Shown: positions 43,264 through 52,793, numbered from the stretch's first letter. The stretch: DNA of 64,000 bases from Lachnospiraceae bacterium (GCA_004556655.1 SFGF01000006.1:1-64000); one strand, 5' to 3'. The notes: generated from the letters alone by a model not told the origin. Numbers and translations: made by a program.

Positions 43264-44472
43264 TTATTCATATAAGTATTTGGAATTTTCTTCCAGATCG
43301 ATAGTACTCTGATCCAGCCATTGATATCCGGCATCAATAAATTCATCATTTTTCATGCCTAATACGGCTCTCACTGCTGCTACTACCGTAGCATATCCCA
43401 TTCCGTACGGGTTCTGGCAGACAAGTCCCACCTCCGTGCCGTTTCGCACGGCTTCTGCCTGAGCTTTTCCCATATCAAATCCGACCAGCTGAAGATTCCT
43501 GTCTGCATAGTCTTTGAGGACAGTCAGCGCCGTTTCACTCATAACTTCATTGGTACAGAAATATCCTTTCAGTTGTGGATGTTGCTCCAGCGTCTCTTTC
43601 ATCTGCTCTTCAATGGAAGGCTCTTCCTCTTTGGAAGGCTCATAAGAAATTGAAACAATCGAAACATTCGGATGATTTTCCGCAACTTCATCCTCGAATC
43701 CTTTTACCCGTTCCTGGCTGCTTTCACCCAGCTGGAGATGTGCCGCCACCGCTATTTCACCCTGTTCACCAATGATTTCACAAAGTTTTTTTGCCGCTTC
43801 CGCGCCGGCAGAATAATTATCTGTCGCACAAACCACGTCAATCAGATCATTATTCGTAACTCCGGAATCCAGAACAATCACCGGAATTCCATTTTCCCGG
43901 GCAGCTTCCAGCTGTGCTCCACAGGAATCCATATCTACCGCAGCAAGGCACAGGACATCTGGATTTTCCGAGATAACAGCATCCAGAATATTTACCTGTT
44001 CATCAACTCCGCCTTCATTTTTAGGTCCTTCAAAAGTATACTGAATCTTATCTGCATCTTCATAGCCAAGTTCCTGATTCAGATCTCCTATTGCCTGATC
44101 GATTCCTTTCTTCACCGCTCCCCAATATCCGGCACTTGTACCTTTTACTACAAAAGCAAGTCTGCTTTTCTTTTCCAGAATCAGGCCCTTCACTGAAGTA
44201 TAATCTGTCACAAGCTTTTCTTCATCCGGAAGTTCAATCTCCACTTCTTTTTCCTGCCCATCATTTTCCGTATCTTTCGTCGCATCTCCTGAAGCATCCA
44301 ATTCTGAAGTCCGTGATTCATCCATATCTTTTTCTGTCTCTTCTGTGCGATCCGAACTTCCGTTATCTGTCTTCTCCTGCTGTGCAGCATTCTGTTTTCC
44401 TGTTCCGCAGCCAGCCAAAAGCACTCCCGTCAACAGCAGTGCTGCCAGTTTTTTCAGCTCTTTTTTCATCAT
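43264..44472 (-). CDS. Substrate-binding lipoprotein, sugar-type periplasmic-binding fold
   Basis: 402 residues. A lipoprotein signal with lipobox LLAGC (Cys22), an acidic low-complexity linker (about 25-90), then a type I periplasmic-binding domain: LAFVVKGTSAGYWGAVKKGI, ENPDVLCLAAVDMDSCGAQL, IPVIVLDSGVTNNDLIDVVC, LKGYFCTNEVMSETALTVL and LVGFDMGKAQAEAVRNG. This matches RbsB/Peripla_BP_4 proteins that feed ribose- or galactose-type ABC importers. No permease or ATPase is adjacent, so it may serve as an orphan component or a sensor. Ligand unknown. Confidence 0.85.
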   Translation of the reverse strand: MMKKELKKLAALLLTGVLLAGCGTGKQNAAQQEKTDNGSSDRTEETEKDMDESRTSELDASGDATKDTENDGQEKEVEIELPDEEKLVTDYTSVKGLILEKKSRLAFVVKGTSAGYWGAVKKGIDQAIGDLNQELGYEDADKIQYTFEGPKNEGGVDEQVNILDAVISENPDVLCLAAVDMDSCGAQLEAARENGIPVIVLDSGVTNNDLIDVVCATDNYSAGAEAAKKLCEIIGEQGEIAVAAHLQLGESSQERVKGFEDEVAENHPNVSIVSISYEPSKEEEPSIEEQMKETLEQHPQLKGYFCTNEVMSETALTVLKDYADRNLQLVGFDMGKAQAEAVRNGTEVGLVCQNPYGMGYATVVAAVRAVLGMKNDEFIDAGYQWLDQSTIDLEENSKYLYE

Positions 44473-44588
44473 ACAGTCCCCTTGATTTCAATGACAATTG
44501 TCTGCTACCGTTTCCTTCATGCATATACGCACACCATATAACACGCCTTTATTATACATGAAAGTAAAAAATAGTCTATAGGCGATTC

Positions 44589-45656
44589 TTAAGATTTTTG
44601 TGGTTTTTTTGTGTCTTTTTTATTGAAAATCATAATTTCTTCCCACACAGCTCTCAAAATCAATACCGTCACAGGTCCAAGAAAAAAACCACCAAATCCA
44701 TATAAATAAAAGCCGCCATAAACCGAAACCAGCATCACAGCAGGGTGAAGTCCGATCTCTTTTCCCAAAATTCTCGGTTCCAGAAATTGTCTGGTCAGAT
44801 TCACCGTAAGGTATAGAATCAAATAACCAAGAGCCGTCAGATATTCCCCTTTCAGCATCCACAAAACAGCCCAGGGGATCAATATCGTACCGGCACCAAT
44901 CAAAGGGAGCGCATCTAATATTCCTACAATAATACCAGCAACCGCAAAATAAGGATTTTCCAAAATCCAGAATCCAATCACACACACAATGGAAATCATC
45001 ATCATCAAAATACATTGCGCTTTCAGATATCTTCCTCCTGCATGGCATATTTTTCTCCAGACAGAAGCAATCTTACCTGTCAATTTCCCCCTGTTGATTT
45101 TCTCCCGAAATGTTTCCATATCTTTTATTACCAATGTTCCAAAAATAATTATCACCAGAATCCCGCCGATCAGGACAACAATTCCTCTGATCATAGTTAC
45201 CAGATAATCGAAGCAGACACTTCCCAGTTTATTCTGTACTTCTTCCTGCATCCTGCCGGTCTGATACAACAAAAAATTTCTTGCATCTTCCGCACAGATT
45301 CCTGTATAGGTTTCAATCATACGACAGCATGAATTTAAAAATCTGTCCACATGTTTTTCCCATGCTCCAATATTTATCATAAGATTTTCCACCTGGGAAA
45401 TCACCATGACGGATAATTTCCAGATCCCCCAGGCTAACACAAACACTATAACTCCAATCAAAATCCCACCGGCAATTCCTCTTCTGATATGCAATTTTTT
45501 CTCCAACCATTTTGCCGGCGAAAGTACCATGGATGCAAGAAACCACCCCAATAAAAAAGGAATCGCCGGCGGCAGCAGATATTTCATACCCGCATAAATC
45601 ACCACTCCGATTCCTGTCATCGTCACTATTTTTTTCCAATCCACTTCCGTCACCAC
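44589..45656 (-). CDS. AI-2E/YtvI-family membrane protein
   Basis: 355 residues, seven or eight membrane helices in the AI-2E transporter pattern: an N-terminal pair (about 10-50), one near 70, and a C-terminal block with the hallmark GIIVGILDALPLIGAGTILI and the LEPRILGKEIGLHPAVMLVS motif. It is close to sporulation integral membrane protein YtvI in length and layout. Despite the family name most members do not carry AI-2. GTG start at 45656 behind AGGGAG. A pseudouridine synthase gene precedes it by 57 bp. Confidence 0.82.
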   Translation of the reverse strand: MVTEVDWKKIVTMTGIGVVIYAGMKYLLPPAIPFLLGWFLASMVLSPAKWLEKKLHIRRGIAGGILIGVIVFVLAWGIWKLSVMVISQVENLMINIGAWEKHVDRFLNSCCRMIETYTGICAEDARNFLLYQTGRMQEEVQNKLGSVCFDYLVTMIRGIVVLIGGILVIIIFGTLVIKDMETFREKINRGKLTGKIASVWRKICHAGGRYLKAQCILMMMISIVCVIGFWILENPYFAVAGIIVGILDALPLIGAGTILIPWAVLWMLKGEYLTALGYLILYLTVNLTRQFLEPRILGKEIGLHPAVMLVSVYGGFYLYGFGGFFLGPVTVLILRAVWEEIMIFNKKDTKKPQKS

Positions 45657-45713
45657 ACTCCCTATGAAACAGATTCAATAAATATCCTTTTCATAGTATC
45701 TGTTTTGCGGTTG

Positions 45714-46382
45714 CTAATATGCTGACAGTTTTTTGAAAATCTCTCCCTCCGGCTCTATCTGAAATTTCATTTGTTTTCCTGTTCCAGGATGCTCAAACTC
45801 CAGTCGATACGCACACAAACCTATCGTTTGTCCTTTTTCTTCTTCGGAAAGATGCTTGTTATATTTTCCATCTGCCCATAAAGGCATTCCATGATGTGAC
45901 ATCTGGACTCGAATCTGATGATGCCTTCCCGTCTGGAGCGTCACTTCAGCCAGTCCTGCCGTCTCAGTTATGTTTAAAATTTTATAATATAAAACGGATT
46001 TTTTTCCCTGCGGTGTTCCTTCAGGCACAACCCGTGATGTATTCGTTCTGCTGTCTTTTATCAAAATATCTTCCAGCTTATTCCCCTCTTTTGCTTCTCC
46101 GGTAAATACCGCCAGATATTTTTTCTTCATTCTCCCGTCCTGCTGTTGCCGATTCAGATTGGCTGTTGCTATAGAGCTTTTCCCAAATACCAGAATCCCT
46201 TCCACAGGTTGATCCAATCTCTGTACAACGCCCACAAATCCACCTTTCAGATAGTTTTTAAGCGCACTCTCCATATCCATCTGTCCGATTCTGGCACTCT
46301 GAACCGCCATACCGGCATGCTTTCTGCATACCAGAATTTGTTTGTCCTCATATAAAACATCTTCACTGCTCCAGTTCTTCAT
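45714..46382 (-). CDS. RluA-family pseudouridine synthase
   Basis: 222 residues, catalytic domain only, without an S4 domain. The catalytic Asp is in VQRLDQPVEGILVFGKS; further motifs are MKKKYLAVFTG and TGRHHQIRVQMSHHGMPLWA. It converts uridine to pseudouridine in rRNA or tRNA; the position cannot be told. ATG at 46382 follows GGAG by 8 nt; the 27-codon extension upstream is rejected. Confidence 0.88.
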   Translation of the reverse strand: MKNWSSEDVLYEDKQILVCRKHAGMAVQSARIGQMDMESALKNYLKGGFVGVVQRLDQPVEGILVFGKSSIATANLNRQQQDGRMKKKYLAVFTGEAKEGNKLEDILIKDSRTNTSRVVPEGTPQGKKSVLYYKILNITETAGLAEVTLQTGRHHQIRVQMSHHGMPLWADGKYNKHLSEEEKGQTIGLCAYRLEFEHPGTGKQMKFQIEPEGEIFKKLSAY

Positions 46383-46474
46383 ACATACACTCCATCTTAT
46401 AGTATCCAATATATTTGTCGCTATTATACCGATTCGTATGCAAAAACACAAGTTCAAGTACATTTAATTCAAGA

Positions 46475-47467
46475 CAAAACTGAACAACCGCTATATCGAA
46501 TTTTTCTGATATAACGGTTGTTCTAATGATCTTCTTTATTCAATTGTATTTTCCTCTTCTTTTATTTTATTCTGTTTATATTAATAAGTTCTTTTATATA
46601 ATATCTTTTAGTTCCCTATTCAATTATCTATATAAATTTTATATTTTCTTCTTCCCTGCTCGTAAGTTTTCTTTCTTACTTAGAAATGTTATATCTATAT
46701 TATTAATGATAATAGGAAGTTTCCAAATCTATAATTCCGGTTATAAATTTTTCAAAATACTTTTTTCTACTTTCATTTCCTATATAGACGTTTGATTTTC
46801 TATCTGATTTTGGTTTTAATTTTCAAATATATCTGCTATCCTGTAACAGATACATCTTACTTTATTAACCTTATAATTCAATTCGGATCATTTCTCTTTT
46901 ATTCTATATAGTTACAATCAATAGATTTGATATTTTTTTAAAAAATGTTTCTTTACACATCTTTTAAAATCTCACTATTACTTTTGTGGTATTGTATTCA
47001 ATGTAAGGATCAGCTCTTTTTACCTTTCATCTATCCATTTTCATATCTTATGTATGATTTTCTTTTTCTTTTCATCCTTCATGAGAGGTCTTTCTTGCGG
47101 GGAATGCTTTATCATACCACTCTTACATTGATTGTTTAAAATTTATGTTCCCACTGGACTCTTCCTCCTTATCTTTTTTCACAATTACTTTTTACATCCC
47201 ATTTAGAATACTGATTCTTTATGATAAACTTTGATTTAAATAATTATTTGTTTTTGATTTCTTTTCACGTTTGAATAAGATTTATTGCTTTCCGTTCAAT
47301 CTTACCACCCAAACTTTCTGGAAATCCGATTCAATTAATTATTTAATTAAATTATCTGTTCGAATTCAATTTCTTTATGGTTTGTTTCCATTCTTCTTAT
47401 GATGATTTCTCGTCTCTATCATAGAAAATGGGGGTTGATGTTTGAAGTAAGTGTTTTGTTTTTTGTT
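46475..47467 (-). ncRNA. Candidate long A-rich non-coding RNA
   Basis: Begins just behind the promoter TTGACA-17-TATTAT on the minus strand and could end after the hairpin at 46482-46523, giving about 990 nt. Small local stems are visible, such as TAAGATT / AATCTTA near 47278-47307. It matches no RNA class I know, and it could also be a decayed gene with a surviving promoter. Confidence 0.3.
46482..46523. terminator. Hairpin at the left end of the AT-rich spacer
   Basis: GAACAACCGCTATATC and GATATAACGGTTGTTC pair over 16 bp with one mismatch around a T-rich loop. Downstream on the minus strand is AGTTTTGTC, only a fair T run. Confidence 0.55.
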
Positions 47468-47473
47468 GAGATT

Positions 47474-47502
47474 ATAATACCAAATGCCTTTCGATTTGTC
47501 AA
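47474..47502 (-). promoter_or_regulatory. Consensus promoter inside the AT-rich spacer
   Basis: On the minus strand TTGACA (47502-47497), 17-bp spacer, TATTAT (47479-47474). This is the best -35/-10 pair in the spacer, yet no gene follows. Confidence 0.6.
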
Positions 47503-47633
47503 CACTTTTTTTGAATTATTTTTAAGTTTTTTTATTATATACTTTCTTTCTTCTTTTAAACTGTTTATTTGTCTTATAATTTCATAATTGTATTATCAAT
47601 TTATACAATTCATAAAATTTAAACATTTCATAA

Positions 47634-47705
47634 AAAGGATAATGTCCTTATTACAAACAGCATCGGTAATACAACCTGGCATTCATAATAAGGACATTAT
47701 CCTTT
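47634..47705. terminator. Long hairpin downstream of the aconitase gene
   Basis: Perfect 20-bp arms AAAGGATAATGTCCTTATTA (47634-47653) and TAATAAGGACATTATCCTTT (47686-47705) around a 32-nt loop, starting 9 bp after the aconitase stop. On the minus strand it is followed by a TTTTTAT run, so it is a likely terminator of unusual length. Confidence 0.75.
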
Positions 47706-47713
47706 ATACTTAT

Positions 47714-49978
47714 TTATCCTCTATAGTAGTTGATCAGGCATCCTTTCAGGATAATGGTTCTTTCATCATCTGTAAGATCCCCCAGCTTCATCTCGAATGG
47801 AATCAATTCATCGCCCACAACATATGCTGTCACAGTATCCCATTTCTCCTCAACTGCTTTCCGTACATCAGGTACGAACAGATAGTCTCCGTTTTTAAAT
47901 GGAAGATCTCCCGCTGGAATGAGGAATGGGAGCATACCCCAATTGATCAAATTGGAACGGTACCTCTTAGTAGCATATTCATTGGCAATATTTGCCCAGC
48001 CTCCTAATACTTTCTGGCAGGACGCCGCCTGTTCACGTGCAGAACCATCCCCCGGTTTCACTGCAAAGATAGTGGAACCTACTCCTACGTTTGATTTATC
48101 TACATCCGGATATTTTGTATGAATTCTTTCAAGTACCGGCTTCAGTTCCGGCAGCGCATCTATCGGACATTTTCCTTCCTGAATCGCCTTTTGCGCTTTT
48201 TGCACTTCTTTTGCCCTTCCAACATATGCAGGATCCTTTCTCGAAAGAGCAAATTCAGCAAGTCCCAGAGGATTGGAACGATAAGAAGAAGTCTCACCGG
48301 ACGGAATCAACTCATCTGTTGTGGTTACCGGATCATGAATCTCAGAAACAACTTTAAGAATCAGGTTATCCGCCAATGCCGGCATCTCGGGCCAGTCTTT
48401 AATATTCGGTCCAAACTGAATCTCAACAGACGGATCAGCTACACCCTTACTGTCAAAAACGCGGTTCTCATAAATTGTTTTATCAAAATAATATTTCGGA
48501 TTCGTATAAGTTCCTTCGAACTCGGTAGCCGGTGTCAGACGGCCCTTATTGGCTGCCGTAGCAGCGATAGAACGTGCATCCATAAGTGCAACAGAAGAAA
48601 TCTGACCATTCTGGATTTTGGATCCTTCTCTGTTCGGGAAGTTTCTGGTAGAATGACGGATACTGAACGCATTATTAGCAGGAGTATCTCCAGCACCGAA
48701 ACATGGACCACAAAATGCTGTTTTTACAATAGCACCGGTTGCAAGCAAAGTAGCCAATGCACCATTTTTAGCAAGTTCCATATAAATCGGTGTACTTGCC
48801 GGATAAACACTCAATGTAAATGCATCGGAACCGATACTTGCGCCTTTCAATATATCAGCTGCCGCACAGATATTCTCAAATCCACCGCCGGCACAACCCG
48901 CGATAATTCCCTGCTCTACATACAATTTTCCATCATGTACTTTATCTTTTAACGTAAAGTCTACTTTTCCGTCCAGGCTGACCTGTGCTTTCTTTTCAAC
49001 ATCATCCAGTATATCCATCAGATTGGCATTCAGCTCATCAATGGTATAGGTATTACTCGGATGGAATGGCATGGCGATCATCGGACGGATTTTATCAAGT
49101 TCCACAATAATCATGCCATCATAGTAAGCAACCGGACCCGGATTCAGTTCTTTATACTCTTCACTTCTTCCATGGATCTCATAAAACTCTTCAATCTTTT
49201 CATCGGTTCTCCAGATGGAAGACAGACAAGTGGTCTCGGTGGTCATAACATCCACACCAATACGGAAGTCAGCACTCAGGTTAGAAACTCCAGGTCCTAC
49301 AAATTCCATTACCTTGTTTTTTACAAACCCATTTTTAAACACTGCACCGATAATAGCCAAAGCCACATCCTGAGGTCCTACTCCCGGAATTGGTGTTCCG
49401 GTCATATAAACGCCCACTACACCCGGCATATCAATATCATAGGTCTTGGATAAAAGCTGTTTTACCAATTCCGGTCCGCCTTCACCCACAGCCATCGTAC
49501 CCAATGCACCATAACGGGTATGGCTGTCAGAACCAAGAATCATTTTTCCGCCCCCAGCCAGCATTTCTCTCGCAAACTGATGGATAACAGCCTGATGAGG
49601 CGGTACATAAATACCACCATATTTTTTTGCACAGGTAAGACCAAACATATGGTCATCTTCATTGATAGTTCCTCCTACTGCACACAATGAATTATGGCAG
49701 TTGGTAAGAACATAAGGTACCGGAAACTTTTCCAGTCCTGAAGCTCTTGCAGTCTGAATAATTCCCACAAAAGTAATATCATGAGACGTAAGCTTGTCAA
49801 ATTTAATCTGCAGCTTTTTCATGTTCCCGGATGTATTATGTGTCTCCAGGATCCCATAAGCTATTGTCTGTTTTGCTGCTTCATCCGGTGCCGGAAGTCC
49901 CTGAGCCGCCGCTTTTTCCGGTTCTACAATCTCAGTTCCGTTCAACAGATAAGTTCCGCCTTCCAATAATTGAATCAT
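47714..49978 (-). CDS. Aconitate hydratase
   Basis: 754 residues. Aconitase-superfamily hydratase with an iron-sulfur cluster: SLCAVGG, GSDSHTRYGALGTMAVGEGG, EQGIIAGCAGGGFENICAAA and TAFCGPCFGAGD, whose Cys residues fit the cluster ligands. The C-terminal swivel domain has INWGMLPFLIPAGDLPF and the Arg-containing YATKRYRSNL. It isomerises citrate and isocitrate (an isopropylmalate-type role is less likely because large and small domains are fused). The CdaR-type regulator gene precedes it by about 50 bp on the same strand. Confidence 0.9.
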   Translation of the reverse strand: MIQLLEGGTYLLNGTEIVEPEKAAAQGLPAPDEAAKQTIAYGILETHNTSGNMKKLQIKFDKLTSHDITFVGIIQTARASGLEKFPVPYVLTNCHNSLCAVGGTINEDDHMFGLTCAKKYGGIYVPPHQAVIHQFAREMLAGGGKMILGSDSHTRYGALGTMAVGEGGPELVKQLLSKTYDIDMPGVVGVYMTGTPIPGVGPQDVALAIIGAVFKNGFVKNKVMEFVGPGVSNLSADFRIGVDVMTTETTCLSSIWRTDEKIEEFYEIHGRSEEYKELNPGPVAYYDGMIIVELDKIRPMIAMPFHPSNTYTIDELNANLMDILDDVEKKAQVSLDGKVDFTLKDKVHDGKLYVEQGIIAGCAGGGFENICAAADILKGASIGSDAFTLSVYPASTPIYMELAKNGALATLLATGAIVKTAFCGPCFGAGDTPANNAFSIRHSTRNFPNREGSKIQNGQISSVALMDARSIAATAANKGRLTPATEFEGTYTNPKYYFDKTIYENRVFDSKGVADPSVEIQFGPNIKDWPEMPALADNLILKVVSEIHDPVTTTDELIPSGETSSYRSNPLGLAEFALSRKDPAYVGRAKEVQKAQKAIQEGKCPIDALPELKPVLERIHTKYPDVDKSNVGVGSTIFAVKPGDGSAREQAASCQKVLGGWANIANEYATKRYRSNLINWGMLPFLIPAGDLPFKNGDYLFVPDVRKAVEEKWDTVTAYVVGDELIPFEMKLGDLTDDERTIILKGCLINYYRG

Positions 49979-50030
49979 AATAATCTCTCCTCTGTTTTTG
50001 ATTCATTTTTTCTGACAGCTATAATTCTGC

Positions 50031-51116
50031 TTAATCATTTTTTTCCATATATTTCATATAGCTGACTACCATCATTGCAATCTTGAATGTAAGAGCATCA
50101 TCAAAGACACGAATATCCAATCCTGTACTCTTCTGCAATTTTTCCAGACGGTACACCAGTGTATTACGATGTACATAAAGCTGTCTGGATGTCTCAGACA
50201 CATTCAGATTATTTTCAAAAAATTTATTGATTGTTGTCAAAGTCTCATCATCAAAAGTATCCGGAAGCTGTTCTCCAAATACTTCTTTCATGAACATCTG
50301 ACACAGTGGAATAGGAAGCTGATAAATCAGCCGCCCGATTCCCAGATTATTATACGGGATAACCACTTTGTCCGAGTAAAATATTTTTCCCACTTCGAGA
50401 GCCATTTTTGCTTCTTTATATGAGCGAGAAACATCTTTAATCTCATGGATTACATTTCCATAAGAAACCCTGACTTGAGACATTGCCTCTGCATTCAGCA
50501 TATCTACCAGCGTTCTTGCTGTCTGATTCAGCTCTTCATATCCCTCGGACTCTTTCAATTCTTTCACTATAATAATGCTTTTCTCGTCAATCGCAGTAAT
50601 ATAATCGCGCGGTTTTGACGCAAATAAACTTTTTACAGTCTCCATGGCGTTATTATCTTTTTCATATTTTGTCTCCACCATGAAAACTACACGTTTGGCT
50701 TCTGTATCAATCCTGAGTTTTTTCGCCCTGTTATAAATATCTACCAAAAGAAGATTATCCAGAAGAAGATTCTGAATGAAATTATTTTTATCAAGACGTT
50801 CTTTATACGCAATGATCAGATTCTGAATCTGGCTCACTGCAATTTTACCTATCATATAGGCATCTTCGCTGCCACCGCCGGTAACAAGTACATATTCTAC
50901 ATTCTGGTCATCATACACTTTAAAAAAATGATACCCCTGCAGTACCTGACTGTCTGCCGGAGAATAAGCAAATTCCCGAATATGATCCGGATTGGGCCCT
51001 CCTTCGTTAAAAGTGGATGCCAACATCTGACCTTCTACGCTGAGCACACACAGATCAATTCTGGTAATTGCTCTCAATTCATCGATCGTTTTTTGTAATA
51101 CCTGGCTTGAAACCAA
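50031..51116 (-). CDS. CdaR/PucR-type transcriptional regulator
   Basis: 361 residues. The N-terminal region (about 1-135) looks like a putative sugar-diacid or small-molecule recognition domain (RIDLCVLSVEGQMLASTF, VLVTGGGSEDAYMIGKIA). A middle GGDEF-like fold leads to the C-terminal PucR helix-turn-helix (about 295-350: FFENNLNVSETSRQLYVHRN, TLVYRLEKLQKSTGLDIRVF). It probably controls the downstream aconitase gene, about 50 bp away, in response to a carboxylate, but the ligand is unknown. Confidence 0.85.
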   Translation of the reverse strand: MVSSQVLQKTIDELRAITRIDLCVLSVEGQMLASTFNEGGPNPDHIREFAYSPADSQVLQGYHFFKVYDDQNVEYVLVTGGGSEDAYMIGKIAVSQIQNLIIAYKERLDKNNFIQNLLLDNLLLVDIYNRAKKLRIDTEAKRVVFMVETKYEKDNNAMETVKSLFASKPRDYITAIDEKSIIIVKELKESEGYEELNQTARTLVDMLNAEAMSQVRVSYGNVIHEIKDVSRSYKEAKMALEVGKIFYSDKVVIPYNNLGIGRLIYQLPIPLCQMFMKEVFGEQLPDTFDDETLTTINKFFENNLNVSETSRQLYVHRNTLVYRLEKLQKSTGLDIRVFDDALTFKIAMMVVSYMKYMEKND

Positions 51117-51215
51117 GCTCTCACTCCCTTCCTGATCCAGTCCCTTTTTCTTTCCTTAAATCATATCGTATTTTTCTGCAAAAAGCAACGAATTCTAATA
51201 ACTTTTCTGTAACAT

Positions 51216-51253
51216 AAAAAGGCGCCAACCCTGCCTCAGGTATTGGCGCCTTT
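51216..51253. terminator. Terminator of the MsmK/UgpC-like gene
   Basis: AAAAAGGCGCCAA and TTGGCGCCTTT flank a 14-nt loop; placed 15 bp after the stop at 51269 and symmetric enough to work on both strands. Confidence 0.88.
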
Positions 51254-51268
51254 GATTTCATTATGTAA

Positions 51269-52372
51269 TTAGTTGGTGATTGTAAGTTCTGTCTCTTTGT
51301 CAAATACATGAACTTTGGACATATCCAGACCAAATTTAACGGTATCACCAGTTCTGGAAGTTGTATGAGGATTAACACGTGCTGTCATGCTGAATCCTTC
51401 AACATCGAAGTACAGGAATACTTCAGCACCCAGAAGCTCGTATACGTTGATAGTAGCTTCAACTGTGCTTTCCGGGAACAGGGAAGCATCGTCTGTTACG
51501 TTCTCTGGACGAATACCCATAACAACTGTCTTTCCAGCATATCCGCCGTCGATCAGAGCTTTAGCTTTTTCAGCCGGCAGTCTCAGTGTATATTTTCCAA
51601 CAACCAGATCTACATCTTTTCCTGTAACTTTAACAGTTGCATCCAGGAAGTTCATCTGAGGAGATCCGATGAAACCAGCTACAAACAGGTTTCCAGGAGC
51701 ATTGTACAGATTCTGAGGAGTATCAACCTGCTGTACGATACCATCTTTCATAACTACGATTCTGGTTCCCAGTGTCATAGCTTCTGTCTGGTCATGTGTA
51801 ACGTAGATAATGGTAGCACCCAGTCTTTCATGCAGTTTGGAGATCTCAGTTCTCATCTGAACACGAAGTTTAGCATCCAGGTTTGACAGAGGCTCGTCCA
51901 TCAGGAATACTTTAGGATCACGTACGATAGCACGTCCCATAGCTACACGCTGTCTCTGACCACCGGAAAGAGCTTTCGGTTTACGGTCTAACAGTTTCTC
52001 CAGGTCAAGGATTTTAGCTGCTTCTTTAACCATTTTATCGATCTGATCTTTCGGAACTTTTCTCAGTTTCAGACCAAATGCCATGTTATCATATACTGTC
52101 ATATGAGGATACAGAGCGTAGTTCTGGAATACCATTGCGATATCTCTGTCTTTCGGCTCTACATCGTTAACTACTTTATCACCAATTTTCAGTGTACCGC
52201 CGGAGATTTCTTCCAGACCAGCAATCATACGAAGTGTTGTAGATTTTCCACATCCGGATGGTCCTACGAAAATGATAAACTCTTTATCTTCGATCTCAAG
52301 GTTGAAATCTTTTACGGCTTCAAAACCGTTTGGATAAGTCTTATTAATGTGCTGTAAGGATAAACTTGCCAT
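51269..52372 (-). CDS. Sugar ABC transporter ATP-binding protein (UgpC/MsmK type)
   Basis: 367 residues. Walker A FVGPSGCGKSTT (about 36-46), Q-loop VFQNYALYPHMTVYDN, signature LSGGQRQRVAMGRAIV, Walker B VFLMDEPLSNLDAKLR and H-loop YVTHDQTEAMTLG. The C-terminal OB-type regulatory domain (about 240-367) is typical of CUT1 sugar importers. No permease or binding-protein genes are nearby, so it is an orphan that probably powers several sugar importers as MsmK does in streptococci. Confidence 0.93.
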   Translation of the reverse strand: MASLSLQHINKTYPNGFEAVKDFNLEIEDKEFIIFVGPSGCGKSTTLRMIAGLEEISGGTLKIGDKVVNDVEPKDRDIAMVFQNYALYPHMTVYDNMAFGLKLRKVPKDQIDKMVKEAAKILDLEKLLDRKPKALSGGQRQRVAMGRAIVRDPKVFLMDEPLSNLDAKLRVQMRTEISKLHERLGATIIYVTHDQTEAMTLGTRIVVMKDGIVQQVDTPQNLYNAPGNLFVAGFIGSPQMNFLDATVKVTGKDVDLVVGKYTLRLPAEKAKALIDGGYAGKTVVMGIRPENVTDDASLFPESTVEATINVYELLGAEVFLYFDVEGFSMTARVNPHTTSRTGDTVKFGLDMSKVHVFDKETELTITN

Positions 52373-52726
52373 AATAAAAATACCTCCTGCTAATTCTTTC
52401 TATATAGTCTCCACAGTCAGAACTTTCTGTTCTGTAACTGAACTTAGTATACCTAAAATCACTCCTGTCCGCCATACCCGAAATACACAAAGTTTTCAAT
52501 AACAGGTTGTAAAAAATGTTCTCTACTACTTTCTTATTTTTGCTTTTGTGGCAATTTAACTAAAAATTTCAATTTTTCATATACACATTGACGAACCTCT
52601 TTGATTTTTCTTTTCTATTTTGCCAAAGCAATTATCCGTCAAGCATTTTCTTCTCCACTGTTTCTTTATTTTAACACATTCTTCATTTGCAATTTTCTAT
52701 TATATTCGCTATACTGTATTATTATG

Positions 52727-52793
52727 AGACAAGGGACAAAAAGTCAGTCACGGCATGCTTACATGCCTGTGACTGATTTTGGGGACCGCAAAA
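52727..52793. repeat. 67-bp direct repeat, left copy
   Basis: Starts AGACAAGGGACAAAAAGTCA and ends GGGGACCGCAAAA; identical to 52916-52982. Inside, CAGTCACGGCATG and CATGCCTGTGACTG pair as a hairpin with one bulged base. The left copy sits in a longer unit bounded by ATGAGAC (52724-52730) and GTCTCAT (about 52873-52879). Confidence 0.85.

Larger units (their letters stand above)
46383..47632. other. Long AT-rich spacer without convincing ORF
   Basis: 1.25 kb with far lower GC than its neighbours and a strong bias to T on the plus strand (A on the minus). Several plus-strand ORFs of 60-90 codons are Phe/Leu/Ser-rich low-complexity readings and not believable. On the minus strand there are many stops in all frames. 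The AAGGAGG at about 47164-47170 leads only to a 3-codon ORF. A consensus minus-strand promoter (47474-47502) and a terminal hairpin (46482-46523) bracket about 1 kb. Confidence 0.6.

Noticed and set aside
46526..47587. Plus-strand ORFs of 60-90 codons in the AT-rich spacer
   Set aside because: Phe/Leu/Tyr-rich low-complexity peptides expected from T-rich DNA; no ribosome binding sites or family features.
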